In this document: piece after piece, positions 26,436-35,400 of the stretch
Layout of the letters: each line of letters begins with the position of its first letter
Numbering within the stretch: the first letter of the stretch is position 1
From: Azophilus sp965220425
GTDB lineage: Bacteria; Pseudomonadota; Gammaproteobacteria; Pseudomonadales; Azotimanducaceae
NCBI GenBank assembly: GCA_965220425.1
Contig: OZ244830.1
Coordinates: forward strand, 4,774,001 to 4,838,000
DNA length: 64,000 bases
Direction: 5' to 3'
Notes under the pieces: model-generated
What the model was told of the DNA's origin: nothing
The model's database searches: none
What the model saw: only the letters and a program-made list of their open reading frames with translations
Made by a program: the position numbers and the translations under genes

Positions 26436-27734
26436 TCAGATCGCCAGACAGACATCGGTCCCACCGCTCGGATTGGAGCCGATTTCAATGCGCCAGCCGT
26501 GCGTCTGGCATAGCTGGTGCACGATGGCGAGACCCAGCCCGCTGCCCCCTGTGGAGGCGCTGCGCGAACTGTCCAGCCGGAAGAAGGGTTGAAACACTGC
26601 CTCCCGATGTTCGGGCGGTATGCCGGGGCCGGAATCGAGGACGTGTATCTCCCGCCCATGCACCTGCACCCGAACGTCCTTGCCGTGCTGGCGCGCATTG
26701 GTGAGCAGATTGGTCAGCACCCGGCGCAGGGCGCCCGGCGCTACCCGTACGGGTTCCGCTGGACAATCCCGGCATTCCAGGGGCATGGGCGTGCCGTAAC
26801 TCGCCAGCACCGACTCGACGAACGGTTGCAGGTCGACCTCCTGTTCCGCCTCATGGGCGCCGCTCGAGAGCTTGAGCGCATCGGTAATCAACTCGTCCAT
26901 CGACTCGAGGTTGTGTTCGAAACGCTCGATCAAACCCGGGTCCACAGCGTCGGGCAAGAGTTCCACGGCGAGCCGCATGCGGGTCAGGGGGGTCTTCAGG
27001 TCGTGGGAGATGCCCGCGAGCAGCGTGGTTCGATTCGTCAGAAGCGTCGATATTTCGCGAGCCATGGTGTTGAAATTGCGGGCCAGCACAACCAGTTCCC
27101 GCGGCCCTTCCTCGGGCAGTGGATCGAAGTTCAAACCGCCGCGGAACGTCTCTGCCCGCCCGGCGGCCTGCACCAGCGGGCGGGTGATGCGCAACGCGAT
27201 GAAGAGCGATGTCACGAACACCACCGCCGCACCCGCACCGGCAATGACGATGCCCACATAGGTGGTCCGAATGTCCCGGCGGGTCGGCGAAAAGCCAATC
27301 TGCAGTTCATAGCCGGCGATCGGCAAGGTCGCCCAGGTCAATTCCTCCGAGCGCGACATGGCCACCGGCCCGTCGAAACGCTCGCTGAGTTTTTCTTCCA
27401 CCAGAGCCAGGAACGGAGACTCGCCGTATTCCACCGGAGCGTACTGCTCCGGCACCGCACTGACGATGAGGTCGTGGTTCTCGGCCAGCTCCAGTTCGAA
27501 ATAGCGCCGCGCTTCGGGAGGAAGCTCGACCCAGGTCTGTGCGGAGAGCACCAATAAAGCGGCCTCGTCGTCGGCAGACCGTTCGGCGATGGGTTGCACG
27601 ACAAAATACTGCACCGCGGCCACCGCGATCGCGACAATGACCAGCGAACTGACGCCGAGCGTCAGGTTGGTTCTGAACAGCAGCGAATTGGCCCAGAGGT
27701 TGCGTAGCCCGAACCCGAAACGATCAGCCCACAT
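26436..27734 (-). CDS. envZ: EnvZ-like sensor histidine kinase
   Basis: About 432 residues starting MWADRFGFGLRNLWANSLLF. Two membrane helices (about residues 20-45 and 155-178) flank a periplasmic domain of ~110 residues. Then come a HAMP linker, HisKA with phosphoacceptor His in GISHDLKTPLTRMRLAVELL (about residue 250), and the ATPase with NLLTNARQHG, DSGPGIPPEH and GGSGLGLAIVHQL. This organisation and TPLTRMRLAVE match EnvZ. It autophosphorylates and passes phosphate to the OmpR-like partner encoded upstream (163 bases before). The open frame extends twenty codons upstream of the chosen ATG without family similarity. Confidence 0.9.
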   Translation of the reverse strand: MWADRFGFGLRNLWANSLLFRTNLTLGVSSLVIVAIAVAAVQYFVVQPIAERSADDEAALLVLSAQTWVELPPEARRYFELELAENHDLIVSAVPEQYAPVEYGESPFLALVEEKLSERFDGPVAMSRSEELTWATLPIAGYELQIGFSPTRRDIRTTYVGIVIAGAGAAVVFVTSLFIALRITRPLVQAAGRAETFRGGLNFDPLPEEGPRELVVLARNFNTMAREISTLLTNRTTLLAGISHDLKTPLTRMRLAVELLPDAVDPGLIERFEHNLESMDELITDALKLSSGAHEAEQEVDLQPFVESVLASYGTPMPLECRDCPAEPVRVAPGALRRVLTNLLTNARQHGKDVRVQVHGREIHVLDSGPGIPPEHREAVFQPFFRLDSSRSASTGGSGLGLAIVHQLCQTHGWRIEIGSNPSGGTDVCLAI

Positions 27735-27897
27735 GCCTACTTCCGCCGATGAGGACACACGCACATGGGGGAATCGTACTCTACTTGAGCGCAACTCGAC
27801 CTACTGTCTGACACGCACCCGTTTCGCTTCGCTCCACCGGACACCACGGAACCGGTCCGTAAACGCCCCGTCGCGAAATGCGGCTCTGCGCCGGTTG

Positions 27898-28599
27898 CTA
27901 ACCATCCGGGCAGAACATGTAGCCCTTGCCCCAGATGGTCTTGATGTAAACAGGTTCAGCCGGGTCGGGCTCGATCTTGCCGCGAAGCCTGGTCACCCGC
28001 ACATCGATACTGCGATCGAACGGCGAGCGTTCCGCTCCGGTCAACAGATCCAGTATCCGGTCCCGGTCCAGGACCTTGTTGGGATGCGCCGTCAATACGC
28101 AAAGCAGGTCGAATTCCCCGGATGTCAACGGCACCGGCACGTCCTCTCGAGCCAGGCGATAGGCGGCGATATCCAGTTCGAACGGGCCGAAAAGAACCCG
28201 GCTCTCAACACCTGCGTCCTGGGACCGGTCGATGCGGCGCAGCACCGCCCGAATGCGGGCCAGAAGCTCTCTTGGATTGAAAGGCTTGCCGAGGTAGTCG
28301 TCGGCGCCCACCTCCAGGCCGACGATTCGGTCTACATCCTCGCCCTGCGCGGAGACGATGATGATGGGGATGTCCCGTTCGCCCTTCAAACGCCGGGCTA
28401 TCGACAGGCCATGCTCTCCCGGCAGCATCAGGTCGAGTACGATGAGGTCAGGCCGCCGTCCGTCGAGATAGGCGTCCATGGCCGTACCGCCATCGACACA
28501 GTCGACTTCGAATCCCTGCCTGGAAAGGTATGCCTGGGTGAGTTCCCGAATCTCCGGGTCGTCGTCGACGACCAGGAGCCTCGCGCCTTCGGCTTCCAT
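27898..28599 (-). CDS. ompR: OmpR-like response regulator
   Basis: A 233-residue two-domain regulator. The receiver has LLVVDDDPEIREL, the phosphorylated Asp in DLIVLDLMLPGEHG (about residue 56), and the conserved Lys in DDYLGKPFNPREL (about 106). The winged-helix DNA-binding domain (about 135-233) has LTSGEFDLLCVLTAHPNKVL, SIDVRVTRLRGKIEPDP and YIKTIWGKGYMF. Forms a two-component system with the kinase gene downstream. The classical role is control of outer-membrane and osmotic-response genes, but its targets here are not known. Confidence 0.93.
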   Translation of the reverse strand: MEAEGARLLVVDDDPEIRELTQAYLSRQGFEVDCVDGGTAMDAYLDGRRPDLIVLDLMLPGEHGLSIARRLKGERDIPIIIVSAQGEDVDRIVGLEVGADDYLGKPFNPRELLARIRAVLRRIDRSQDAGVESRVLFGPFELDIAAYRLAREDVPVPLTSGEFDLLCVLTAHPNKVLDRDRILDLLTGAERSPFDRSIDVRVTRLRGKIEPDPAEPVYIKTIWGKGYMFCPDG

Positions 28600-28605
28600 T
28601 GGCGC

Positions 28606-29076
28606 TTACTTGTCCGGGTCGGCCACCCTGAGAACCGGCGGATCGGGCTCTGCCTCCTCAGGCGTCGCGTCATCCTGACCCGCGCGTTGCTCGAAGCCGA
28701 CCCCGAATTCCTGAGTGCCCTGCTTCTTGACGGAGCGAACCTCTACGCGCAGCGTCGCCGTCGCTCCATTCGGATGGCGTACGACGGTACCGTAGCGGCG
28801 CCTGGCGTTGACCTGCAGAACGCCTTCAGCGGTGCCGTTGCGCTGCATCCGCATCTTCACTTCCGAGAGCAGCGCACGGCGCTGCTGGGCGTCGAGGTCG
28901 TCCCAGCGGGCGACGATGGCGGTCAGGTCCTCGTCACTGACCGAGGCATAGCTGACGCGCGCCGGCTGCGCCCGCGGTTCCTCGTTCGCCGAGGCGTAAA
29001 CCCCCGCCGCCCAGGACGATATCGCGGCCAGAACCAATGCGCGCCAAGCGCGATTCCAGCCCTTCTCAACAACCAT
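28606..29076 (-). CDS. secreted protein of unknown function preceding ompR
   Basis: About 156 residues, with a signal peptide starting MVVEKGWNRAWRALVLAAIS and cleavage near ASA. The mature part includes LTAIVARWDDLDAQQRRALL, SEVKMRMQRNG and RYGTVVRHPNGATATLRVEV, a predicted helix followed by basic beta strands. I do not recognise a named family. It ends six bases before the OmpR-like gene, so it is transcribed with the two-component system and could be a periplasmic modulator of it. Upstream ATGs exist, but the signal peptide supports the start used. Confidence 0.65.
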   Translation of the reverse strand: MVVEKGWNRAWRALVLAAISSWAAGVYASANEEPRAQPARVSYASVSDEDLTAIVARWDDLDAQQRRALLSEVKMRMQRNGTAEGVLQVNARRRYGTVVRHPNGATATLRVEVRSVKKQGTQEFGVGFEQRAGQDDATPEEAEPDPPVLRVADPDK

Positions 29077-29178
29077 TCTATGTGTCGTTTTCAATTCCGT
29101 AGAGTAACCGCTCATTCTCCCGCGCGGGTGTTTCCTGCCGATTTCCCCCACGTTTCAAGATGTATCCGTATCCATCCC

Positions 29179-30363
29179 TCAAGCCGCTTCGAAGAGACCC
29201 GCCGCCCCCTGGCCGCCGCCGATGCACATGGTAACAACGCCGTACTTCTGGTTGCGGCGCTTCAGTTCCCGCAGGACCAGCCCGGTCATTCGCGAGCCGG
29301 TCATGCCGAACGGGTGGCCGATGCTGATGCTGCCACCGTTGACGTTGTAGATCCCGTTGTCGAGACCCAGCGCATCCCGGCAGTACACGCATTGGGATGC
29401 GAATGCCTCGTTCAGTTCCCACAGGCCGATATCGTCCTGCTCCAGCCCGGCGTTCTTCAACAGCCGCGGTACCGCAAACACCGGGCCGATGCCCATTTCG
29501 TCCGGCTCGCAGGCGGCGACCGTGAAGCCCCGGTATATGCCCATCGGCTCCAGGCCCAGTTGGCCCGCGCGCTCCGCACTCGTCAGCAACGTCATGGAAG
29601 CTCCGTCGGAGAGTTGGGAGGCATTGCCCGCGGTCACGGTACCGTCTTCCTCGAAGACCGGCGGCAGACCCGCCAGGCCTTCCAGCGTCGTGGTGGGACG
29701 GTTGCACTCATCCCGTTCCACAACCACATCGACCCGGCTCTGCTCTCCGGTCTGTTTGTCCACCTTGAGCATGGTCGTGCTCATGGGAACGATCTCTTCG
29801 CCGACCCAGCCGGCCTGCTGGGCGCCGGCGTAACGCTGCTGACTCTGGAGCGCGTATTCGTCCTGTACCTCGCGGGTCACCTGATAGCGGCGCGCGACGA
29901 CTTCCGCCGTGTTGCCCATGGCCATGAAGACGTCGGGCTTTTGTTCCAGCAGAATCTTGTTGAGTTCCGCCTTGCCGGAGTCCTGGCGGTTGCGCATCGA
30001 GATGGAGTCGACGCCCCCGGCCATCGCGATCTGGGTCTGCCCCGAGGCGATCTGGTTGGCCGCAAAGGCGATCGACTGCAGCCCGGAGGAGCAGAAGCGG
30101 TTGATGGTCGAGCCGGCCACCGAGATCGGCAGCCTTGAGAGCACCACGGCAAGCCTGGCCAGGTTGCCGTCCTGCTCGCCGACGTGACTGGCCGCGCCGA
30201 CCACCACATCTTCCACTTCGTCCGGCGAGACATCCGGATTGCGGTCGAGCAGCGCATCGATGCAGTGCGCCAGCATGTCGTCCGACCGGGTGATATTGAA
30301 ACTTCCGCGAAACGACTTTGCCAAGCCGGTCCGCACACTGTCGACTACGACCACGTCCCGCAT
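29179..30363 (-). CDS. acetyl-CoA C-acyltransferase (thiolase)
   Basis: A 394-residue thiolase. The nucleophilic Cys lies in NRFCSSGLQSIAFAANQI (about residue 90), and the other catalytic residues in GGSISIGHPFGMTGSRM (about 350) and CIGGGQGAAGLFE (about 382). It cleaves 3-ketoacyl-CoA or forms acetoacetyl-CoA. Start MRDVVVVDSVRTGLAKSFRG is canonical. It stands alone, divergent from the alpha/beta hydrolase gene, with 210 bases between. Confidence 0.95.
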   Translation of the reverse strand: MRDVVVVDSVRTGLAKSFRGSFNITRSDDMLAHCIDALLDRNPDVSPDEVEDVVVGAASHVGEQDGNLARLAVVLSRLPISVAGSTINRFCSSGLQSIAFAANQIASGQTQIAMAGGVDSISMRNRQDSGKAELNKILLEQKPDVFMAMGNTAEVVARRYQVTREVQDEYALQSQQRYAGAQQAGWVGEEIVPMSTTMLKVDKQTGEQSRVDVVVERDECNRPTTTLEGLAGLPPVFEEDGTVTAGNASQLSDGASMTLLTSAERAGQLGLEPMGIYRGFTVAACEPDEMGIGPVFAVPRLLKNAGLEQDDIGLWELNEAFASQCVYCRDALGLDNGIYNVNGGSISIGHPFGMTGSRMTGLVLRELKRRNQKYGVVTMCIGGGQGAAGLFEAA

Positions 30364-30573
30364 GTATTTTGCCTCTCAAGTGTCCCGGGGAATTCCCCGA
30401 AAAAGCCGTGGCCCCAAACAACACAGCCAATCGCGGCATGCTATCAAAAAACTCGGTGGGGGTCTTTCGGAGTCGCGGTGCGGGCTCGTCGGGGCCTGTC
30501 TCGACGGGGGACGGGAATCAGAAGTAACATTTCCGGTCCGCGCACCGCTCATGGACAAGGACAACGACCGCGC

Positions 30574-31443
30574 ATGCAAGGCCCGACGTCAAACATCTAC
30601 TTCTCGCAACGGCTGCGGCTGCACTACGTGGATTGGGGCAATGAGGGCGCACCGCCAATGCTGCTGATTCACGGGGGGCGCGACCACTGCCGCAACTGGG
30701 ACTGGGTTGCCGAGGCGTTCCGCGACGACTACCACATCATCGCCCCGGACCTGCGCGGCCATGGCGACTCCCAGTGGCTGCTCGGCGGCAGTTACGACCA
30801 CGTCGACTACGTCTATGACATTGCGCAACTCCTGCACCAGCGCAACCACACGCCGGTGACCGTCATCGGCCATTCCCTCGGCGGTTCGATCTCCCTGCTC
30901 TACAGCGGGCTTTACCCGGAAACCGTGACCAGACTCGTCTCCATAGAGGGCATGGGGCCGCCGCCCGAGATTTTCGAACAGCGCGTCAATCAGCCGGTGG
31001 AGGATCGCCTGGACGCCTGGGTCAAGGACCTCCGCCAGATCTCCGGGCGCATTCCGAGGCGCTACAAGTCGCTGGAGGATGCCTACGAGCGCATGCAGGC
31101 GGAAAACCCGCACCTCACCGAAGCCCAGGCCCGGCACCTGACCATACACGGCAGCATCCAGAACGAGGACGGCACCTTCAGTTGGAAGTTCGACAACTAC
31201 GTGCGCGCCTTCGCCCCGGTCGGCCTGCCCCGAAAGGAACAGTACGCGCTCTACAGCCGCATAACCTGCCCGACGCTCTTGTTCCGGGGTACCGAGAGCT
31301 GGGCCGCCGACCCCGCCACCGACGGCCGGGCAGACTGCTTCCAGGACGTCAGGGTGGCGAATGTCGAAGGCGCCGGACATTGGGTGCACCATGACCAGCT
31401 AGACGAATTCGTTTCCGTCACCCGCGCGTTCCTCAACGAGTGA
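30574..31443 (+). CDS. alpha/beta hydrolase
   Basis: A 289-residue alpha/beta hydrolase. HGGRDHCRNWDWVAEAF is the oxyanion region, VTVIGHSLGGSISLLYSG holds the nucleophile Ser (about residue 100), and GAGHWVHHDQLDEF contains the catalytic His near the C-terminus. PDLRGHGDSQW is typical of haloalkane dehalogenase/epoxide hydrolase-like enzymes, but the substrate is not known. Its stop is followed within 40 bases by a half copy of a family-2 repeat. Confidence 0.88.
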   Translation: MQGPTSNIYFSQRLRLHYVDWGNEGAPPMLLIHGGRDHCRNWDWVAEAFRDDYHIIAPDLRGHGDSQWLLGGSYDHVDYVYDIAQLLHQRNHTPVTVIGHSLGGSISLLYSGLYPETVTRLVSIEGMGPPPEIFEQRVNQPVEDRLDAWVKDLRQISGRIPRRYKSLEDAYERMQAENPHLTEAQARHLTIHGSIQNEDGTFSWKFDNYVRAFAPVGLPRKEQYALYSRITCPTLLFRGTESWAADPATDGRADCFQDVRVANVEGAGHWVHHDQLDEFVSVTRAFLNE

Positions 31444-31481
31444 TGCGGGAAGATCTGCGTATCCCGCCCCACACTCCAATG

Positions 31482-31626
31482 CCAGCCCGCATATTTCACC
31501 AAGCCGCTTATCCAGATGACGGATTCCATTTGATTTTGCTCACATTGGTTCCACTGTTCGGCTTTCTGTCGTGGTACGAACTGCGCTGGCCACGCCCTCG
31601 CTGGTCTTTTGCCCGTGTGCGGGCGG
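31482..31626. repeat. family-2 MITE-like element, left half only
   Basis: The sequence starts CAGCCCGCATATTTCACCAAG and runs through GCCGCTTATCCAG... to TGGTCTTTTGCCCGTGTGC, matching the left half of the full copy at 44532-44781 (read in inverse). It stops near the centre of symmetry, so the right half has been lost. It lies directly between the alpha/beta hydrolase and the CinA-like fusion gene. Confidence 0.8.
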
Positions 31627-31636
31627 TGAGCGATCG

Positions 31637-32698
31637 ATGAGCGGGCGGGCGCGGCGCCTCCACGACAGCCCCTGGCAGGGCGTTTTGCACCTGGCCGGTG
31701 GCGGCGCCGGACTCCTTGCGGAGATGCTGGGCACGGCGGGGGCATCCCGTAGCGTGCTGGACGCGAGCGTTCCCTATTCGGCAGCCAGCCTTGCGGAATT
31801 GCTGGGCGGCCGACCGGACCAGGCATGCAGCGGCACAACGGCCCGGGCCCTGGCCATGACCGGCTTTCAGCGCGCGATGCGCCTGGGGGCAACCCGTCCG
31901 TTCGGCTTTGCAAGCACCGCGGGCCTGGCCACGGACCGGGCCAGGCGCGGGCGCTGCCGGGCGCACATCGCCGTTCAGACGGCAACGCACGGGTTCCATG
32001 CGGAACTCAGCAAGTTCTCCGTCATCGATGACCGCGCCCTGCAGGAACGGGAACTGGTCGAGGCCGCGTGGGGCGTCCTTCTGAACGCCCTTGGCCTGAA
32101 CGGCGAGCAACGGCCCCAACCGCAGGCGGTCGAAGCGCCGCGGGAATGGCAGGCGCTTATCGAAGGTCGACTGGACCATGTATCGTCCGCCCCTCACGAC
32201 GGCGGCCTGCTGTTCCCCGGCTCCTTCAACCCGCTCCACGACGGCCACCGCCGCATGCTGGCCATTGCCGAGAAACGGCTGGGGCGACAAGGAGCCTACG
32301 AACTCTCCATCGAGAACCCGGACAAACCGCTCCTCGACTATTTCGAAATCCGCGCGCGGCTCGAGCAGTTCGAACAGCCCGTGTGGTTGACCCGACTGCC
32401 AACATTCGTGGAAAAAGCCCGGAAGTTTCCCGGCGCCACGTTCGTCGTCGGCACGGACACACTGATGCGCATCGCCGACCCTCGCTATTACGGCGGTCTA
32501 CAGGAGCGCGATGGGCAACTCACCGAGATGCTCGAGCGGGGCATGCGGTTCCTGGTGTTCGGACGGCTGTTGGACGGCGATTTTCAGGCACTTGGCGATC
32601 GGGCTCTGCCCGACCCCTTGATGGATGCCTGCAGCGGCGTGGATGAGGTGGATTTCCGCATGGACCTGTCTTCGACTGAAATCAGAAACTCGCTGTAA
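31637..32698 (+). CDS. CinA-like domain fused to a NadD/cytidylyltransferase-like domain
   Basis: A 353-residue two-domain protein. The N-terminal ~165 residues resemble the CinA C-terminal (PncC, NMN amidohydrolase) domain: HLAGGGAGLLAEMLGTAG, VPYSAASLAELLGG and AMTGFQRAMRLG. The C-terminal ~170 residues are an HxGH-type nucleotidyltransferase with FPGSFNPLHDGHRRM (about residue 195) and MDLSSTEIRNSL, the ISSTxIR-type end motif of adenylyl/cytidylyltransferases. Fusion of NMN deamidation and nicotinate mononucleotide adenylylation would make sense for NAD salvage, but the catalytic residues of the first domain were not confirmed. Confidence 0.75.
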   Translation: MSGRARRLHDSPWQGVLHLAGGGAGLLAEMLGTAGASRSVLDASVPYSAASLAELLGGRPDQACSGTTARALAMTGFQRAMRLGATRPFGFASTAGLATDRARRGRCRAHIAVQTATHGFHAELSKFSVIDDRALQERELVEAAWGVLLNALGLNGEQRPQPQAVEAPREWQALIEGRLDHVSSAPHDGGLLFPGSFNPLHDGHRRMLAIAEKRLGRQGAYELSIENPDKPLLDYFEIRARLEQFEQPVWLTRLPTFVEKARKFPGATFVVGTDTLMRIADPRYYGGLQERDGQLTEMLERGMRFLVFGRLLDGDFQALGDRALPDPLMDACSGVDEVDFRMDLSSTEIRNSL

Positions 32699-32783
32699 TT
32701 CGTTAGCCGTCGAGCGCGTTCGGTTTCGAATCCGTTCGGTATCGAACGCTTTTGCCATGGACTTCGGTCACCGGCCACTCGGC

Positions 32784-34202
32784 TCACACCCGGTTAAAGC
32801 CCAACGCCTCCGTTCGCACCACCGTCTTCCAGCGGCCCCGTTTGAACCGCATGATCAGCATCGCCCCCTTGACGAGATAGTCCCCCACAAGCGCGGCGTA
32901 AACCCAGGCAACGGGCAGTTCCATCCAGGTGAACGCCGCGGCCAGCCCGCAGCGCACGAGAATCAGACCCACGAAAGTGGCCACGAGGGGAAAGCGGGTA
33001 TCGCCCGCGCCGCGCAGCGCCCCGCCGATCGCGAACTCAATGGCAAGCAGCGGCATCATGGCGCCCATCACGTAGATGAACTGCACGGTGTACTTGACGG
33101 TCAGTGGATCGTCGCCGATAAACAGGTTCGCCAACTCTTGAGCGAACACCAGCACCGGCAGTGCCAGCCCGCCCATCGACAGCATCGCATACCCGCCGGC
33201 CCGCCAGCCGCTGCGCTCCGCCCCCGGATGATCGCCCGCTCCGAGATGCTGGCCGACCAGCGTCGAGCCGGCGATGGAGAAGCCGAAGCCGACCATGAAG
33301 CAGACCATGAGCATGTTGCCGCCCACGTTGTAGGCGGCAAAGGCCTCGGTGCCGTAGAAGTTGCCGATCAGTATCAGGAAAACGAAAAAACCGAACTGAA
33401 AGACGATCTGCTCGAAGGCGGCCGGATAACCGATGTGCAGCAATCGCCGCAGGCGTTCCCGCCGCCACCAGCCGCCGCTCACATGGCGAATGCGGAATTT
33501 CTGCAGGAGCCAGAGACCGAGCAGCAACGCGCCGCCCACCGTGAACGAAACCCCCGCCGCCGCCGCGGCGCCGGCAACGCCGAGTTCCGGGAACCCGTAG
33601 TGGCCGAATACGAATACATACAGCAGGGGGACATTGATCAGATTGACGGCGGAGCCGATCCACAGCGGCGACCAGGCATCTCCCGATGCGCGCAGCGCGG
33701 CGCTCAGAATGAAGGTTACGGCGAAGGCCAGATTGAACCAGCTCAACATGCGGATGTTCTCCGCGGCCAGGTCCAGCGTGGCCGGGTCGAGCCCGAACAT
33801 GCCGGCGACCGGGCGCGCATACAGAACGCCCAGTACCATGACCAGGAGGGAGAAAACGCCGGCCAGAGCCAGCGATGCCATGGTGACGCGGCTGGCCTCG
33901 TTGTAGTCGCCGGCGCCCCAGGCCCGGGCGACCAGCGCCGTGGTGCCCGCACTCACCGCCATCAGGATTGCCTGCATCGCGAAGAATACGCGCTGTCCGG
34001 CGCCAACGGCGGCCAATGCGCCCGCACCCAGTTCACCCACGAACTTGGTCTGCACCATGGCAACGATGGAGTAGGAGAGGTTGCCGAGTATCGACGGAAA
34101 GGCAAGCTGCCAGATGCCCGGGCTGACGAAGGGGCGGGGCTCCGCGCCTGCCTGCACGGGCTGCGCGCTATCCGGGTCCTGCGCGTTGTCTGGATGATCC
34201 AT
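32784..34202 (-). CDS. MATE family efflux transporter
   Basis: A 472-residue polytopic inner-membrane protein with two homologous six-helix halves. Segments such as GIWQLAFPSILGNLSYSIV, FVGELGAGALAAVGAGQRVF and AFGFSIAGSTLVGQHLGAGD-like repeats mark the MATE family. These proteins export cationic drugs or metabolites in exchange for Na+ or H+. It is divergent from the enoyl-CoA hydratase, with 61 bases shared between them. Confidence 0.9.
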   Translation of the reverse strand: MDHPDNAQDPDSAQPVQAGAEPRPFVSPGIWQLAFPSILGNLSYSIVAMVQTKFVGELGAGALAAVGAGQRVFFAMQAILMAVSAGTTALVARAWGAGDYNEASRVTMASLALAGVFSLLVMVLGVLYARPVAGMFGLDPATLDLAAENIRMLSWFNLAFAVTFILSAALRASGDAWSPLWIGSAVNLINVPLLYVFVFGHYGFPELGVAGAAAAAGVSFTVGGALLLGLWLLQKFRIRHVSGGWWRRERLRRLLHIGYPAAFEQIVFQFGFFVFLILIGNFYGTEAFAAYNVGGNMLMVCFMVGFGFSIAGSTLVGQHLGAGDHPGAERSGWRAGGYAMLSMGGLALPVLVFAQELANLFIGDDPLTVKYTVQFIYVMGAMMPLLAIEFAIGGALRGAGDTRFPLVATFVGLILVRCGLAAAFTWMELPVAWVYAALVGDYLVKGAMLIMRFKRGRWKTVVRTEALGFNRV

Positions 34203-34263
34203 GTCGGTGTGCTGCCTCTCGTGGATAGGCTAACATTCCCCGCTTTTCCGCCGAGGACGAACC

Positions 34264-35073
34264 ATGACAGACACCGGCGCCTACGAGGACATCGCAGTCA
34301 CGATGGACGACTACGTAGCCACCGTGGAGATCCGGCGGCCGCCGCACAACTTCTTCGATCAGAGTCTTATCGGCCAGATCGCCGACGCTTTCGAAGCGCT
34401 GGACGAAAACGCCGATTGCCGCGCCATCGTGCTGGCGGCCGACGGCAAGTCGTTCTGCGCCGGCGCCAATTTCGGCTCGGGGCGGGGAGACGGCGGCGGC
34501 AGCGGCAATTTTAGCGAGGATGCTTTCGGGAACACCACCGGCAGCCTGTACCGGGAAGCGGTACGGCTCTTTTCGAACAAGACCCCCATTGTCGGCGCCA
34601 TCCAGGGCGCCGCCATCGGAGGCGGCCTCGGCCTCTCACTGGTGCCCGACTTTCGGGTTGCCGCTCACGAGGCGCGGTTCGGAGCGAACTTCGTCAAACT
34701 CGGTATTCACCAGGGCTTCGGCATTTCGGTGACCCTGCCGCGGCTGGTCGGCCAGCAGGCCGCGAACCTGATGCTTTATACCGGGCGGCGCCTGAACGGG
34801 GAGCAGGCGCTGGAGATCGGCCTGGTGGACAGCCTCACCGACCGTGACAATCTGCGCGCGGAAGCCTCTCGGCTCGCCCGCGAGATCGCAGAGAATGCGC
34901 CACTGGCGGTCGCCTCCGTGCGGGCGACGATGCGACAGGGGCTCGCCGAAGCCGTCGCCGCGGCCACCGAGCGCGAACTCGCCGAACAGAAGTGGCTGCG
35001 CGGTACCAGGGATGCGGCGGAAGGAATACGCGCCGTCGCCGAACGCCGGCCGGGAAATTTCATCGGCGCATGA
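34264..35073 (+). CDS. enoyl-CoA hydratase/isomerase family protein
   Basis: A 269-residue crotonase-fold enzyme. It shows VEIRRPPHNFFDQSLIGQI, FCAGANFGSG (CoA/oxyanion loop) and the second oxyanion helix VGAIQGAAIGGGLGLSLVPDF (about residue 117), then FVKLGIHQGFG, LMLYTGRRLNGEQALEIGL. It hydrates or isomerises enoyl-CoA. A full family-2 repeat begins 34 bases after its stop codon. Confidence 0.9.
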   Translation: MTDTGAYEDIAVTMDDYVATVEIRRPPHNFFDQSLIGQIADAFEALDENADCRAIVLAADGKSFCAGANFGSGRGDGGGSGNFSEDAFGNTTGSLYREAVRLFSNKTPIVGAIQGAAIGGGLGLSLVPDFRVAAHEARFGANFVKLGIHQGFGISVTLPRLVGQQAANLMLYTGRRLNGEQALEIGLVDSLTDRDNLRAEASRLAREIAENAPLAVASVRATMRQGLAEAVAAATERELAEQKWLRGTRDAAEGIRAVAERRPGNFIGA

Positions 35074-35106
35074 GTTCGCGCGCCCTTGAGAATGGCGATC
35101 TCATCG

Positions 35107-35400
35107 CTAACCCGCATATCTCACCAAGCCGCTTGTTGAGTCACTGAATGTCATTGCGTTTCAATCAGGTACCTTCGCTTTTTGGAGACTCTGCCCGGCA
35201 CAGACTGCGCTGGCCGAGCCCTCACTGGTCTTTTGCCCGCGTGCGCGCACATGCTCGCTCCACCATAGGCGGGGCTATGCTACCGCTCGCGAGCACGCGC
35301 ACGGAGCCCTCAGCCGGGGAGCGCGAGGGGCTTGCCTCTCGCATGTGGACCAGAAAATCCTGCGCGATCATCGCGGCCCTTGGTGAGATATGCGGGCTGA
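35107..35400. repeat. family-2 MITE-like element, copy A (with cassette)
   Basis: A ~294-bp element with ends CCCGCATATCTCACCAAG and its complement, and flanks CTAA and CTGA, a decayed 4-bp YTAR duplication. It is longer than copies B and C because a ~41-bp cassette (35304-35345) replaces about five bases of the interior. The middle contains GGTCTTTTGCCCGCGTGCGC and GCGCGATCATCGCGGCC arms as in the other copies. Its right end holds the last ten codons and stop of the BNR protein gene. Confidence 0.88.
35304..35345. repeat. hairpin cassette inside a family-2 element
   Basis: GAGCCCTCAGCCGGGGAGCG followed by CGAGGGGCTTGCCTCTCGC. This is the same unit as in family-1 copies 1 and 3, although the two host elements have different ends and target duplications. 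The loop and one stem base differ, so the cassettes are homologous, not identical. Confidence 0.8.
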
